From Oscillospiraceae bacterium (GTDB lineage: Bacteria; Bacillota; Clostridia; UBA1212; UBA1255), in the NCBI GenBank assembly GCA_015069165.1, contig SVJD01000003.1:23129-87128 (forward strand): a stretch of DNA of 64,000 nt, read 5' to 3'. Under the pieces are notes generated by a model. The model was not told the DNA's origin, made no database searches, and worked only from the letters and a program-made list of their open reading frames with translations. A program made the translations under genes and the position numbers. Of the stretch, positions 1-8,844 are shown one piece after another. Each line of letters begins with the position of its first letter. Within the stretch, counting starts at the first letter, position 1.

Positions 1-471
1 CTTTTCAAGTTCCCCATAAAATAATATTGAAAGTCCCTCGTAATCAGCACTTTTTTTGGTGCAAATAACTTGTTCCACACCTAAAGTTTTCATCATTGAC
101 ACGCTTGCCGTTGTCGGCTGAAGTAAATTAACAAGAAAAGGTTTATTTCCGCTCATGAGTATAGCCCAAAAAGTTATAAGCCACTCTACACTGTTTTCGC
201 CCGAAAGACCTATAAATTCCCCCGTACATTTTGCCTCACAGGAAATAGCCTTCGCCACGCAATTAACTTTTTCTCTTATTTCATCATAAGTAAACTCTTT
301 AATTTCAATACCGTTTGATGTCATAAAAGATGTTTCTGCCATTACCATATCTCTGAAAAATACAATATTGTAAATATCTTCAAAAGTCTTGTTGCTCTCT
401 TGAAGCTTTTTACACTCGTTTTTTACAAATTTTTTCAGCAAATGTATATTCTCGTAAGGGTTTTTACTCAT
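1..471 (-). CDS. AMP-binding acyl-CoA synthetase-like protein, N-terminal part
   Basis: The reading frame starts at an ATG at 471 and runs off the left edge, so only about 157 residues are visible. The translation has the layout of the N-terminal lobe of ANL-superfamily adenylating enzymes: an early segment ending in ETSFMTSNGIEIKEFTYDE, then a GLSGENSVEWLITFWAILMS segment that matches the region where these enzymes carry a hydrophobic helix. The AMP-binding P-loop and catalytic lysine would lie outside the window. It sits directly downstream of the GPH transporter on the same strand with a 14 bp gap. The substrate cannot be told; an acyl-CoA ligase is the best guess. Confidence 0.6.
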   Translation of the reverse strand, partial: MSKNPYENIHLLKKFVKNECKKLQESNKTFEDIYNIVFFRDMVMAETSFMTSNGIEIKEFTYDEIREKVNCVAKAISCEAKCTGEFIGLSGENSVEWLITFWAILMSGNKPFLVNLLQPTTASVSMMKTLGVEQVICTKKSADYEGLSILFYGELEK

Positions 472-485
472 ATAGAATCCTCTTT

Positions 486-1835
486 TTACTTTTTATCTGT
501 TTTCTCTTCCTTGCCCATCATAATGACTTTCTTAGGTAAAAAGAAAGTTAAAACGAATGCTAACATACACGCTGCTGCCACAATAATCGTCATATATGAA
601 ATGTATCCTTTTCTTTTCAAATACACCAAAATTACACTGGAAGCAAGACCCGTTGCCACTCCTTCAAAAAGTCCCTGTACCGCAAAATACATCGACGCAA
701 TATTACGTCCGATTTTTTTACTTTCTTCTGCAGCCAAGAAAGAAGGCACAGTATATGACACCGAGAAGAACGCACCAATTGAGAAAGAAACCAATAGTCC
801 GCAGAACATTGCAAGAGGAAGCAAAATACTTTTCGGAACATTATTACAGAAAAACATTATTGACATTCCCACAGAAAATACCAAAAGAACGTATCTGTAA
901 CCGAATCCCAATCCCTTTTTTTGTACCACTTTACTGTAAAGGGGCATTGTAAACGGAACAGGAGCAAAAGCAGAAGCCATTACAAAAGTCATATTTATGC
1001 CTGCGGTTGAGAAAAATTCATTTATTCCGCTTAAAAAGAGTTGTAAACCAACATTCATTATAGCCGCAACAAACATCCAGAATATAAGAGTTTTATTCTT
1101 GAAAGAGCATGACAAAGCTGTGGCAAGCGTAAGTTTATCTTTAACTTTATTTTCTGTTTGTTCTTCCGGCACTTCGCCTTTTTTGTAAGCTTTTTCCTTT
1201 AATAATACCATCGGAATCATCATAGTCAAAGACAGCGGCATAAATATCAAAGCTACTGTTCTTATATTCATTTTCAAACTTATGAAAACAGGCAACAAAG
1301 CAAATCCCAATATAAAATAAATAACATCACATACAGATTTTACATTTGATAAAAACAGCAAATCACTTTCTGTTTCCGTAACTTCGGAAAAAGTAGCATA
1401 ATATGCAAGCATTGTCATCGTATAAAAAAGATAAAACAAGCCAAGTAAAACCGCAAACCAAACAGTATTTCTTACCGTTGCCCCATCATCGGGAATAAAT
1501 AAAAACAACACATAAGTTATAAGCATCGGTATAAATCCCATAAGAATGGCAGGTTTTCTTCTTCCCCATTTTGTTCTTAAATTGTCAATAAACGGTGACA
1601 TAGGAACATCTATCAAGCCATCAAAAACTTTTGTTGCAAAAGCAAGAATACTCCAAAGTGCCGCAATTACTAATGTTTTGTCACTATAGGTCCAAAATCC
1701 GACATCTACTTTTTTAAAACCCTCTATGATAAGCGCACTGCACAAGTATGTACCTACTATCAAGTTAAGCATATTAACGCCTACACCCGAGCAACCATAC
1801 AACAAAAGACGGCTTCTTTTTGTGATTTTTTCCAT
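486..1835 (-). CDS. MFS transporter of the GPH (sugar:cation symporter) type
   Basis: A 449-residue protein with about twelve hydrophobic segments. The loop reading DGLIDVPMSPFIDNLRTKWG followed by RRKP is the signature loop of the glycoside-pentoside-hexuronide family (MelB, YicJ, XynB-like), where the Asp and the RxGRR motif lie between helices 2 and 3. Family members move sugars or sugar glycosides with Na+ or H+. The start is supported by an AAGGAGA ribosome site nine bases upstream. It lies just upstream of the acyl-CoA synthetase fragment and downstream of the fatty acid kinase gene. No sugar catabolism gene is adjacent, so the substrate is unknown. Confidence 0.75.
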   Translation of the reverse strand: MEKITKRSRLLLYGCSGVGVNMLNLIVGTYLCSALIIEGFKKVDVGFWTYSDKTLVIAALWSILAFATKVFDGLIDVPMSPFIDNLRTKWGRRKPAILMGFIPMLITYVLFLFIPDDGATVRNTVWFAVLLGLFYLFYTMTMLAYYATFSEVTETESDLLFLSNVKSVCDVIYFILGFALLPVFISLKMNIRTVALIFMPLSLTMMIPMVLLKEKAYKKGEVPEEQTENKVKDKLTLATALSCSFKNKTLIFWMFVAAIMNVGLQLFLSGINEFFSTAGINMTFVMASAFAPVPFTMPLYSKVVQKKGLGFGYRYVLLVFSVGMSIMFFCNNVPKSILLPLAMFCGLLVSFSIGAFFSVSYTVPSFLAAEESKKIGRNIASMYFAVQGLFEGVATGLASSVILVYLKRKGYISYMTIIVAAACMLAFVLTFFLPKKVIMMGKEEKTDKK

Positions 1836-1869
1836 AATACTCTTTCTCCTTTTTCAATTACAATCTCGA

Positions 1870-3504
1870 TTATTCCAAAGATACGGATAAATCGTAAATA
1901 GTTTCCTCTGTAGGTATTTTACATACCTCTGTATAAATGTATTTTTCTCGTATTGATTCTTCAATGTATTCCAATTGCTTTGCAGAAACATTTAAGCCGT
2001 AAAACAAATTGACTATGCTCTTTTCGTCCTTTTTCATAGCTTCGTCAATTGCGTTCCATGCAGTTTCTTCCAAAATTTTACCTGCCGCCAAAATACCGTT
2101 ATCATCTATTACGATATAGTCGTTGGCTTGTATTTTTACATCTGAGTATGTCATGGTTTTTACAGATTTGGCAATTTTTACTGTATAAACCTCTGAAATG
2201 GCATCATTTACAGCTTCGATCAAAGCTTCGATATTTTCCTCGTCATAATCAATTATCGCCAATGCAGAATAACATTTGGCAATGTCTTTACAACCAATTA
2301 CCGTTACTTTAGCTTTCTCATAAAGTTTTGCCGCCTGCATTGCCGCCAAAACAGTATTGGCATTATTGGGAAATACAAATATTTCCGTGGCGGAAACTTT
2401 TTCCATCGCTCTTATATAATCCTCTGACGAAACATTTTCATTGCTTATAAGTACCGCATCTGCGCCCATTTCGATGAAAGTTCTGCCCAAAAGTCTGTCA
2501 GGTGCCACTGCAACTACGGCAAAACTGTATTCTCCCCTTTTTGCCGCAACTAAAATTTCTTTTTGCTTTTCTGTATGTTGAACTGACATATTTTCAATCT
2601 TCACAGACAAAAACTCACCGAATTTATGGCAAAACTCCAATACTTTTTCAGGTGTGATACTGTGTATGTGAACTCTTACTTTGCTGTCATCAAAAGAAGT
2701 TACCACAGAATCTCCCAATTTTGACAATTCTTCTTTAAAACCATCTTTGTCAAAATCTTCCATAATACCCAACTTGTCATCGGTAAGCTGTATGAGGCAC
2801 TCCGTACAATAACCGTAAAAAATACTCTGCCTGTTAAAGTCAGCATAATTTACATAATTGCCTTTTATTTCCTCTTTTGCCAAATCCAATTCTTCTCCGT
2901 CCAGGTATTTTTTTACACCTTCAAAGAAATAAACAATTCCTGCTCCGCCGCTGTCCACAACACCGGCATCTTTTAAAACGGGTAATAATTCAGGAGTGTT
3001 TTCAAGTGAAATTTTCGCTTGTTTCAAAAAAACATCGACTATATCATTTATGCTCTCTATTTCAGGCAAATTTTCTTTAACTGCCTGCGTAGCTTCTCTT
3101 ATAACTGTTAAAATAGTACCCTCAGACGGCACCGCAACTGCTTCATACGCTGCATTTACACCTTTTTCCAATGCGCATGAAAACAACTCAATATCAACAT
3201 TCTCGGAAGTGGAAAAATATTCCGAAATGCCCTTAAAAAATTGCGACGAGATAACACCCGAATTTCCTCTTGCCCCGAAAACTATTGCTTGTGCAAATTT
3301 TTTCGCCACGGGAGCAATATCCTCTCCCGCATCTTCAATCGCCTTCAAGCCGTTTTTTACGGTCATAACAAGATTTGTTCCCGTATCACCATCAGGCACC
3401 GGGAAAACATTAAGGCTGTTTAACAAGTCGCAATGTATTTCAAGATTACGAACGCCGTAATCTATCATATTTTTATAACAAATACCGTTTATTCTCTCTA
3501 TCAT
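1870..3504 (-). CDS. fakA: Fatty acid kinase catalytic subunit FakA (DAK2/YloV family)
   Basis: A 544-residue protein of normal YloV/FakA length. The N-terminal DAK2 domain (about 1-200) has the nucleotide-binding motif NSLNVFPVPDGDTGTNLVMT, in which the Asp residues bind Mg-ATP, and a later VVDSGGAGIVYFFEG motif. The middle and C-terminal domains are typical of FakA and bind the FakB protein. FakA phosphorylates fatty acids held by FakB, feeding exogenous fatty acids into phospholipid synthesis. The next upstream gene, 15 bp away, is a DegV-family protein, the FakB partner, so both subunits are probably translated from one message. Confidence 0.88.
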   Translation of the reverse strand: MIERINGICYKNMIDYGVRNLEIHCDLLNSLNVFPVPDGDTGTNLVMTVKNGLKAIEDAGEDIAPVAKKFAQAIVFGARGNSGVISSQFFKGISEYFSTSENVDIELFSCALEKGVNAAYEAVAVPSEGTILTVIREATQAVKENLPEIESINDIVDVFLKQAKISLENTPELLPVLKDAGVVDSGGAGIVYFFEGVKKYLDGEELDLAKEEIKGNYVNYADFNRQSIFYGYCTECLIQLTDDKLGIMEDFDKDGFKEELSKLGDSVVTSFDDSKVRVHIHSITPEKVLEFCHKFGEFLSVKIENMSVQHTEKQKEILVAAKRGEYSFAVVAVAPDRLLGRTFIEMGADAVLISNENVSSEDYIRAMEKVSATEIFVFPNNANTVLAAMQAAKLYEKAKVTVIGCKDIAKCYSALAIIDYDEENIEALIEAVNDAISEVYTVKIAKSVKTMTYSDVKIQANDYIVIDDNGILAAGKILEETAWNAIDEAMKKDEKSIVNLFYGLNVSAKQLEYIEESIREKYIYTEVCKIPTEETIYDLSVSLE

Positions 3505-3519
3505 GTGTTTATATCGCTA

Positions 3520-4464
3520 TTATTTTCCTACAATTTTGTTCATTACTTCTTTCTCAGCAACAAGATCCTCGGAAATTTCGTCGCCCAAATAATATGCGCA
3601 AACCATTCCGGGGCCTATGTTCGTTCCGCTGCCGCAAAATACATCTCCAACAAACACTTTTTTAGGTTTCAACTGCTCTTCTATCATCTGTCCCAAAGTT
3701 TGTGCATACATTTCTCTACCGCTGTGCGTTACAATTATGTATGAATTTTCGATGTCCTTTGCTGTTTCTTTTATATATTTCACTGTTATATCAAGAGCTT
3801 TTTTGATTCCTTTTGCCTTGGTAAGAACTGTTACGTATCCGTTACTGTTGCAATCTCCCATAGGTTTCACGCCTGCAAAACTTCCCATGATTGCCTTGCC
3901 CGTAGATATGCGTCCCCTTCTTGCAACAAACATAAGGTCATCAATGGGGCCCATCTGATGAACTGTATTCTTGTTTGCTTCAAGCCAATCTATAATCTCT
4001 TTGAATGATTTGCCGTTTTTTCGCATTTCTGCCGCCTGACACACGAGCATTCCGAAGCCGCCTGATGTTCTGTATGAGTCAAACGCATAAATTTCGCTGT
4101 CGGGATAATCTTTTTTTATTCTCTCACACGCAGTGTGCGCACTGTTAAAAGTAGAGCTTACTTTGGAAGAAACCGACATACTGAGAACTTTGCGTCCTTC
4201 TTTTATGTGTTTTTCAAAAATAACATAATATTCGTCAGGGCTCAAAGGCGATGTTGATATTTTAACTTTCGTTCCCGAAAGGTCTTTATAAAAGCTTTCG
4301 CGGTCAATGTTTGACCAATCAAGCTTCGACATTATTTCTCTGCCGTCACTGAAATGTACGTGACCTTGAATGTACTCCTCAATTCCGAAATACGCTCTTA
4401 ATTCCGGAGAAAGGTCACAATTTATATCTGCTAAAATTACCATTTTTTCTGCGCTATTTTCCAT
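3520..4464 (-). CDS. DegV family fatty acid-binding protein (FakB-like)
   Basis: A 314-residue DegV-fold protein. The conserved elements are visible: VILADINCDLSPEL near the N-terminus, the TSPLSPDEY segment, the MSVSSKVSSTFNSA motif that contacts the lipid carboxylate, and a GPGMVCAYYLGDE end. DegV proteins bind a fatty acid in a deep tunnel and present it to FakA. It lies upstream of fakA by 15 bp on the same strand. A GGGTGAG ribosome site precedes the ATG by five bases. Which fatty acids it prefers cannot be read from sequence. Confidence 0.85.
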   Translation of the reverse strand: MENSAEKMVILADINCDLSPELRAYFGIEEYIQGHVHFSDGREIMSKLDWSNIDRESFYKDLSGTKVKISTSPLSPDEYYVIFEKHIKEGRKVLSMSVSSKVSSTFNSAHTACERIKKDYPDSEIYAFDSYRTSGGFGMLVCQAAEMRKNGKSFKEIIDWLEANKNTVHQMGPIDDLMFVARRGRISTGKAIMGSFAGVKPMGDCNSNGYVTVLTKAKGIKKALDITVKYIKETAKDIENSYIIVTHSGREMYAQTLGQMIEEQLKPKKVFVGDVFCGSGTNIGPGMVCAYYLGDEISEDLVAEKEVMNKIVGK

Positions 4465-4544
4465 AAAATCTCACCCTATATAAAAGAACTTTATACGGCG
4501 AAATTCTACCATATCAGAGCTTATAAATCAACCCTGCACAAAGT

Positions 4545-5120
4545 TCAACCTTTGAATATACTGCAAAAAACAATACCCAATCCTGCTGAAATCAGTATAA
4601 TTTGTATAGCAGAAAGTTTCTTTTTTAACACTTTTAAAGATACAATATAAACTGCCGCTACCAGCGCAAAAAGAGCTGCGGCAACCCAATCAAAGCTAAA
4701 TGACACAATGCCCGCAAAGCCTATATTTTTAAATAAAAGAGATACTCCTGTTGCCAAAATAAGCGCTGCAATTACAGGTTTTACTCCCCTTATAAAACCT
4801 TTAAAGAATTTATTTTCTGTAAGATTTTTAAGCACTGCGGCAATTAAAAGTATTATTAAAAACGAAGGTAAAACCACTGCGAGTGTTGCACAAAAACTTC
4901 CGAAAATGCCACCTTGCAGTGAACCTATATATGTTGCCATATTTACTGCAATCGGTCCCGGTGTAGACTCACACACACCGATAAGCTCATAAAATTCCGC
5001 AGAAGTAAGCCAACCGTTATTTACAGCAGCATCCTCTACAAGGGGAATCATTGCAAATCCGCCGCCGAAAGTAAACAATCCTATCTTGAAAAACTCGAAA
5101 AATAATTCCAAATAAATCAT
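4545..5120 (-). CDS. Chromate transporter family half-protein (second of pair)
   Basis: A 191-residue membrane protein carrying one CHR domain, with the signature FFKIGLFTFGGGFAMIPL at the N-terminus and ESTPGPIAVNMATYIG around residues 50-65. Short CHR proteins work as heterodimers, and its partner is encoded immediately upstream with a 4 bp overlap, so translation is coupled. The family is named for chromate efflux, but many members in anaerobes have no proven substrate and may move sulfate or other oxyanions. The upstream neighbour of the pair is a cysteine synthase, which favours a sulfur-related or oxyanion role. Confidence 0.85.
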   Translation of the reverse strand: MIYLELFFEFFKIGLFTFGGGFAMIPLVEDAAVNNGWLTSAEFYELIGVCESTPGPIAVNMATYIGSLQGGIFGSFCATLAVVLPSFLIILLIAAVLKNLTENKFFKGFIRGVKPVIAALILATGVSLLFKNIGFAGIVSFSFDWVAAALFALVAAVYIVSLKVLKKKLSAIQIILISAGLGIVFCSIFKG

Positions 5121-5683
5121 TGTTTACCTCCATTTTTGCCAATACCGATTAAAGCGTAAGCAACAATTCCGACAATGCCACCGATTATGATATAGAAAAC
5201 AGAACTAAACGAAACGGCTAACACATCAAAAAGTATCATCGTCACAAAAACTGCTCCAAAACAAATCAAAGGAAGCGGTTTCTTTTCAACTTTTTTAAGC
5301 AAATCAACACCTGCTCTTAAAATTAAAAAAGCAACTGCCGCTTTGATTCCCACAAAAGCATAAGCCACATATTTATTATTCATAAATCCTTCCAAGAAAA
5401 GGGAGATTATGAAAATTATTACAAACGAGGGTAATACCACTCCGCAAGTAGCCGCAACGCTTCCCAAAACGCCTCTTTTTTTATATCCCACATACGTTGC
5501 CATATTTATGGCAATAGGTCCGGGGGTAGACTCAGCGATAGCAATTATTTCGGTAAGCTCATCATCGGTAAGCCATCCCTCTTTTGCCACAATATACTCT
5601 TTAATCTGCACAATCATGGCATATCCGCCGCCAAACGTAAACAAACCTATCTTAAAAAAAGTCAAAAAAAGCTTAAAAATCAT
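5117..5683 (-). CDS. Chromate transporter family half-protein (first of pair)
   Basis: A 188-residue single-CHR-domain membrane protein with TFFKIGLFTFGGGYAMIVQI at the start and ESTPGPIAINMATYVGYKKR further on. It is a paralogue of the downstream half and overlaps it by 4 bp. Its start overlaps the stop of the fused cysteine synthase gene by 4 bp as well, so three genes form one tightly coupled unit. The two halves probably assemble with opposite topology, as proposed for paired short CHR proteins. The transported ion is not determined by sequence. Confidence 0.85.
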   Translation of the reverse strand: MIFKLFLTFFKIGLFTFGGGYAMIVQIKEYIVAKEGWLTDDELTEIIAIAESTPGPIAINMATYVGYKKRGVLGSVAATCGVVLPSFVIIFIISLFLEGFMNNKYVAYAFVGIKAAVAFLILRAGVDLLKKVEKKPLPLICFGAVFVTMILFDVLAVSFSSVFYIIIGGIVGIVAYALIGIGKNGGKQ

Positions 5684-7086
5684 ACTTTATATAACTCCGT
5701 TGACAAATATCTGTCCCCTGTATCAGGAAGTAATACAACTATTTTTTTATTGGCATTTTCAGGTCTTTTTGCCACTTCAATAGCTGCCCAAAGAGCCGCA
5801 CCCGAAGATATTCCCACTAAAAAGCCTTCTTTTTTACCAATCAATCTTGCTGCCTCAAATGAAGCTTCGTCTGAAACTGTAATAATTTCATCATAAATTC
5901 CTGTATTTAACACTTTTGGTATAAATCCTGCTCCGATTCCCTGTATTTTATGAGCACCTGCCACACCTTTAGAAAGGAACGCAGAAGATTCAGGCTCTAC
6001 AGCTATAATTTTAACTTCCGGCTTTTTTGACTTCAAATATTCTCCTACACCTGTAATAGTGCCGCCGGTACCCACTCCCGCAACAAAAACATCCACTTCG
6101 CCGGCAGTGTCTCTGTAAATTTCCGGCCCTGTGGTTTCAAAATGAGCTTTCGCATTTGCCGGGTTGTCAAACTGTCCGGGAATAAATGCATTCGGAATTT
6201 CTTTTGCCAATTCTTCCGCTTTTTCGATTGCTCCTTTCATGCCCTTTGCGCCCGGTGTAAGCACAAGTTCCGCACCGTACGCTTTCATCAAAGTGCACCT
6301 TTCCTCCGACATACTGTCAGGCATAACAATTATAACTCTGTAACCCTTAGCTCCTGCCACAGCCGCAAGGCCGATACCTGTATTTCCGCTTGTAGGCTCT
6401 ATTATGACGGAATTTTCGTTTATAACTCCGCGTTCTTCTGCATCTTGTATCATTTTAAGTGCAACTCTGTCTTTTGCCGAACCTGCAGGATTAAAATATT
6501 CCGGCTTTGCATAAATTTCAGCACTTAAATTGTATTCTTTTTCAATTTTTGTAAGCTCGACCAAAGGAGTATTTCCTACAAGCTGTTCTATTGAAGTATA
6601 AATTTTACCGTTTTTTGTTTTTTCTTCTGCTCCGTATTTGACAACCATAGCCACAAATAAAATAACAACTCCCAAAAGTATTCCTATGTAATTGCTTTCT
6701 GTGAAAAACGACGGAAACTCTTTCCCGCAAAGAACGTAAATTATAGTAATAACAGAAGCTGTAATTATGGGATGTAACAAAGCGTGTACACCCAGCTCTT
6801 TAAGCTCTTTCGCACCTTCTTCTGTATACGGCGTGCCTTCGTGAATTTCATGGCTTAAATATTTCGAAACAAACAAAAGCAATATTCCGTTTGCCGCAAA
6901 ATGTACCAAATGCTCCAGTGCGTGGGTAATAAGTTCCATATCAATGGCCTTAGAACCATGTGTAAACACCTCTTTACCCACAACAAACAGCTCGTATGCC
7001 GCACCTAAGAAAAACATACTTATTACAACTAAAACAACGACTTTTGCAACTTTAATAACCTTTTGTATTATATTCAGAAATTTCAT
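5680..7086 (-). CDS. Cysteine synthase with N-terminal four-helix membrane domain
   Basis: A 468-residue fusion. Residues about 12-36, 56-76, 104-120 and 133-151 are hydrophobic and form a four-helix membrane domain whose HEIHEGTPYTEEGAKELKEL loop resembles DUF2975-type proteins. Residues about 162-468 are a full-length O-acetylserine (thiol)-lyase: NPAGSAKDR places the PLP lysine at 205 and PTSGNTG at 231-237 binds phosphate/substrate. It makes cysteine from O-acetylserine and sulfide, here probably at the membrane. The ATG at 7086 is chosen because GGAG lies seven bases upstream and a sigma-70 promoter sits at 7124-7152; a longer frame from 7209 would start upstream of that promoter. It overlaps the CHR transporter pair downstream. 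Confidence 0.85.
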   Translation of the reverse strand: MKFLNIIQKVIKVAKVVVLVVISMFFLGAAYELFVVGKEVFTHGSKAIDMELITHALEHLVHFAANGILLLFVSKYLSHEIHEGTPYTEEGAKELKELGVHALLHPIITASVITIIYVLCGKEFPSFFTESNYIGILLGVVILFVAMVVKYGAEEKTKNGKIYTSIEQLVGNTPLVELTKIEKEYNLSAEIYAKPEYFNPAGSAKDRVALKMIQDAEERGVINENSVIIEPTSGNTGIGLAAVAGAKGYRVIIVMPDSMSEERCTLMKAYGAELVLTPGAKGMKGAIEKAEELAKEIPNAFIPGQFDNPANAKAHFETTGPEIYRDTAGEVDVFVAGVGTGGTITGVGEYLKSKKPEVKIIAVEPESSAFLSKGVAGAHKIQGIGAGFIPKVLNTGIYDEIITVSDEASFEAARLIGKKEGFLVGISSGAALWAAIEVAKRPENANKKIVVLLPDTGDRYLSTELYKV

Positions 7087-7123
7087 ATCCATGCTCCATA
7101 ATTTTTTGATAAAATACGGTGCA

Positions 7124-7152
7124 ATTATATTCTTTTTTAATACCGTTGTAAA
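7124..7152 (-). promoter_or_regulatory. Sigma-70 promoter of the cysK-CHR operon
   Basis: Minus-strand TTTACA at 7147-7152 and TATAAT at 7124-7129 are separated by exactly 17 bases. The predicted transcript would start near 7117, about 30 bases before the ATG at 7086. This fixes the start of the fused cysteine synthase. Confidence 0.7.
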
Positions 7153-7232
7153 GTTGTATAAACAGCAAGACAGCATCAAATCAGTCTTGGGGTTTCGAAA
7201 ATCTACCACACACCTTTCTTATAGAAAAAAAC

Positions 7233-7600
7233 AATCAGCGGCGCGGTGCCTTTTGTCTCGTTTTTCGTTTTGAGACAAAACCCCCAACCAGCGACGCGGT
7301 ACTTTTTGTCTCGTTTTTCGTTTTGAGACAAAACCCTCAATCAGCGACGCGGTTTTTTTGTCTCGTTTTTCATTTTGAGACAAAACCCCCAACCAGCGGC
7401 GCGGTGCTTTTTGTCTCGTTTTTCATTTTGAGACAAAACCCCCAATCAGCGGCGCGGTGCTTTTTGTCTCGTTTTTCATTTTGAGACAAAACCCCCAATC
7501 AGCGACGCGGTTTTTTTGTCTCGTTTTTCATTTTGAGACAAAACCCCCAATCAGCGACGCGGTTTTTTTGTCTCGTTTTTCATTTTGAGACAAAACCCCG
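7233..7600. repeat. Seven-copy tandem hairpin array, 52-53 bp period (family A)
   Basis: Seven head-to-tail copies begin at 7233, 7286, 7339, 7391, 7444, 7497 and 7549. Each has a GC-rich leader (AAYCAGCGRCGCGGT), a short T run, then a 30-base perfect inverted repeat: TTTTGTCTC, a 12-base T-rich loop, GAGACAAAA, followed by CCCCC. The period is not a multiple of three and no plausible protein spans it, so it is non-coding. It lies between the sigma factor gene and the cysteine synthase promoter. Differences between copies are mainly in the leader (GGCG or GACG) and loop (CG or CA), while the stem is invariant, as expected if structure is conserved or copies are recent. Confidence 0.95.
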
Positions 7601-7710
7601 CTCCATCTACTGCTTTTTACAATTATTACTTTATCACTTTTAGGAGAGACGGGAGGGCTCCCGTCCTTATTTTAAAAATCCTAAGATTTATTTTACACTA
7701 TCAAACAGCA

Positions 7711-7752
7711 AAACCCACGCCGCATTAAAGTAGTATGCCGTGGCGTGGGTTT
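7711..7752 (-). terminator. Intrinsic terminator after the sigma factor gene
   Basis: AAACCCACGCC at the left pairs with GGCGTGGGTTT at the right, giving an 11-bp GC-rich stem with further internal pairing. It lies 28 bases beyond the stop of the minus-strand sigma factor gene. T runs exist on either strand, so it may act in both directions. Confidence 0.7.
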
Positions 7753-7779
7753 CACTAATGAAAGAAGAGAGAAAAAGTA

Positions 7780-8679
7780 TTATCTATAGGCTCTGAGAGC
7801 CTCTGCTTTTACTGAAGTACGCAATTTTTTCATTGCAAGTGTTTCTATTTGACGCACTCTTTCTCTTGTAATGCCCAAATCCTTGCCGATTTCCTCAAGA
7901 GTTTTCGCAGGCATTCCGTCAAGTCCAAAGCGCGCTTTTATAATGTATGATTCCCTTTCTTCAAGCCTTGCAAGAACATCATTTACAGTTTCGCAAAGCA
8001 TTTTTTGATTCGTTTCTTCATACACAGGGTCAGCAGATTCGCCGAAAGGAATGAAATCCATAATTTCCGTATCACTGTCATCATTCACAACAGTATTTAA
8101 CGAAACAACATTTCTGTCCAGCGATTTAAATACATCGTATTCTTTTTTCGAAATATTCACACGCTGCGCAACTTCCTCAAAAGAAGGTTCTCTGCCGTTT
8201 TCCTCGCAAAAAATTCTTATAGCCCTTGAAAGCGAAACAAAACGCTCACTCATATGAACCGGAACACGAATAGAACTTTCGTTATCGAAAATGTGGCGTA
8301 TTATGCTTTGCTTGATCCACCAACTGGCATACGTGCTGAAAGCATAACCTTTGTCAACCTCGAATTTATCAACGGCTCTCATAAGACCGATATTCCCCGC
8401 TTGCACCAAATCCATAATCGGTTCTTCTGCCCTGTATGCTTTCTTTATACTTTTTGCATATTTAACAACAAGACGAAGATTATGTTCAACAACAACATCA
8501 TGTGCGGCTTTATCACCTGATTCTATTCTCTTAAAAAGCGTTTTGATCTCATCGTCAGTAAGAAGCTCATATCTGCCGATTTCACGAAGATACTGTTTTA
8601 AAGAATCGGTATCTCCCATACTCTGCATGGCATCTGCCTCCGGAATATCACTGTTTGAGTAAGAATATTCATTCAACAT
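7780..8679 (-). CDS. RNA polymerase sigma-70 family sigma factor
   Basis: A 299-residue sigma factor with regions 1.2 to 4.2 and no region 1.1. Residues near 28-45 (DSLKQYLREIGRYELLTDDE) are region 1.2; DLVQAGNIGLMRAVDKFE and GYAFSTYASWWIKQSI are region 2 including the -10 melting helix; PSFEEVAQRVNISKKEYD is region 3; TLEEIGKDLGITRERVRQIE is the region 4.2 helix-turn-helix. The ATG at 8679 has a perfect AAAGGAGG seven bases upstream; a nine-residue longer frame would translate this ribosome site as KGG. It is shorter than a housekeeping RpoD, so it is probably a group 2-like paralogue, but a primary role is not excluded. Confidence 0.85.
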   Translation of the reverse strand: MLNEYSYSNSDIPEADAMQSMGDTDSLKQYLREIGRYELLTDDEIKTLFKRIESGDKAAHDVVVEHNLRLVVKYAKSIKKAYRAEEPIMDLVQAGNIGLMRAVDKFEVDKGYAFSTYASWWIKQSIIRHIFDNESSIRVPVHMSERFVSLSRAIRIFCEENGREPSFEEVAQRVNISKKEYDVFKSLDRNVVSLNTVVNDDSDTEIMDFIPFGESADPVYEETNQKMLCETVNDVLARLEERESYIIKARFGLDGMPAKTLEEIGKDLGITRERVRQIETLAMKKLRTSVKAEALRAYR

Positions 8680-8783
8680 ATAAAATCCTCCTTTGTTAAA
8701 GTACACGACTATTATATTATGAACCTAATAAAAAAATCATATTCATGTCCTTAACTCTTTAATAAATAAATATAAAAAATTTA

Positions 8784-8815
8784 TAAAAAAAAGCTGCCTT
8801 TTACTAAAGACAGCT
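8784..8815 (-). terminator. Intrinsic terminator after the SSB-like gene
   Basis: On the minus strand AGCTGTCTTT, a four-base loop and AAAGGCAGCT form a ten-pair stem with one T-G pair, followed by eight T. It begins 30 bases after the SSB-like stop codon. Confidence 0.85.
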
Positions 8816-8844
8816 TCAAATTATCAACATTTGTCCGATTTATT

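Noticed and set aside
7087..7209. 41-residue N-terminal extension of the fused cysteine synthase
   Set aside because: It would begin upstream of a consensus promoter and has no ribosome site, while the ATG at 7086 has GGAG seven bases before it.
7233..7600. CRISPR array
   Set aside because: Repeats are spaced regularly and palindromic, but the whole 52-53 bp unit is repeated; there are no unique spacers and no cas genes nearby.
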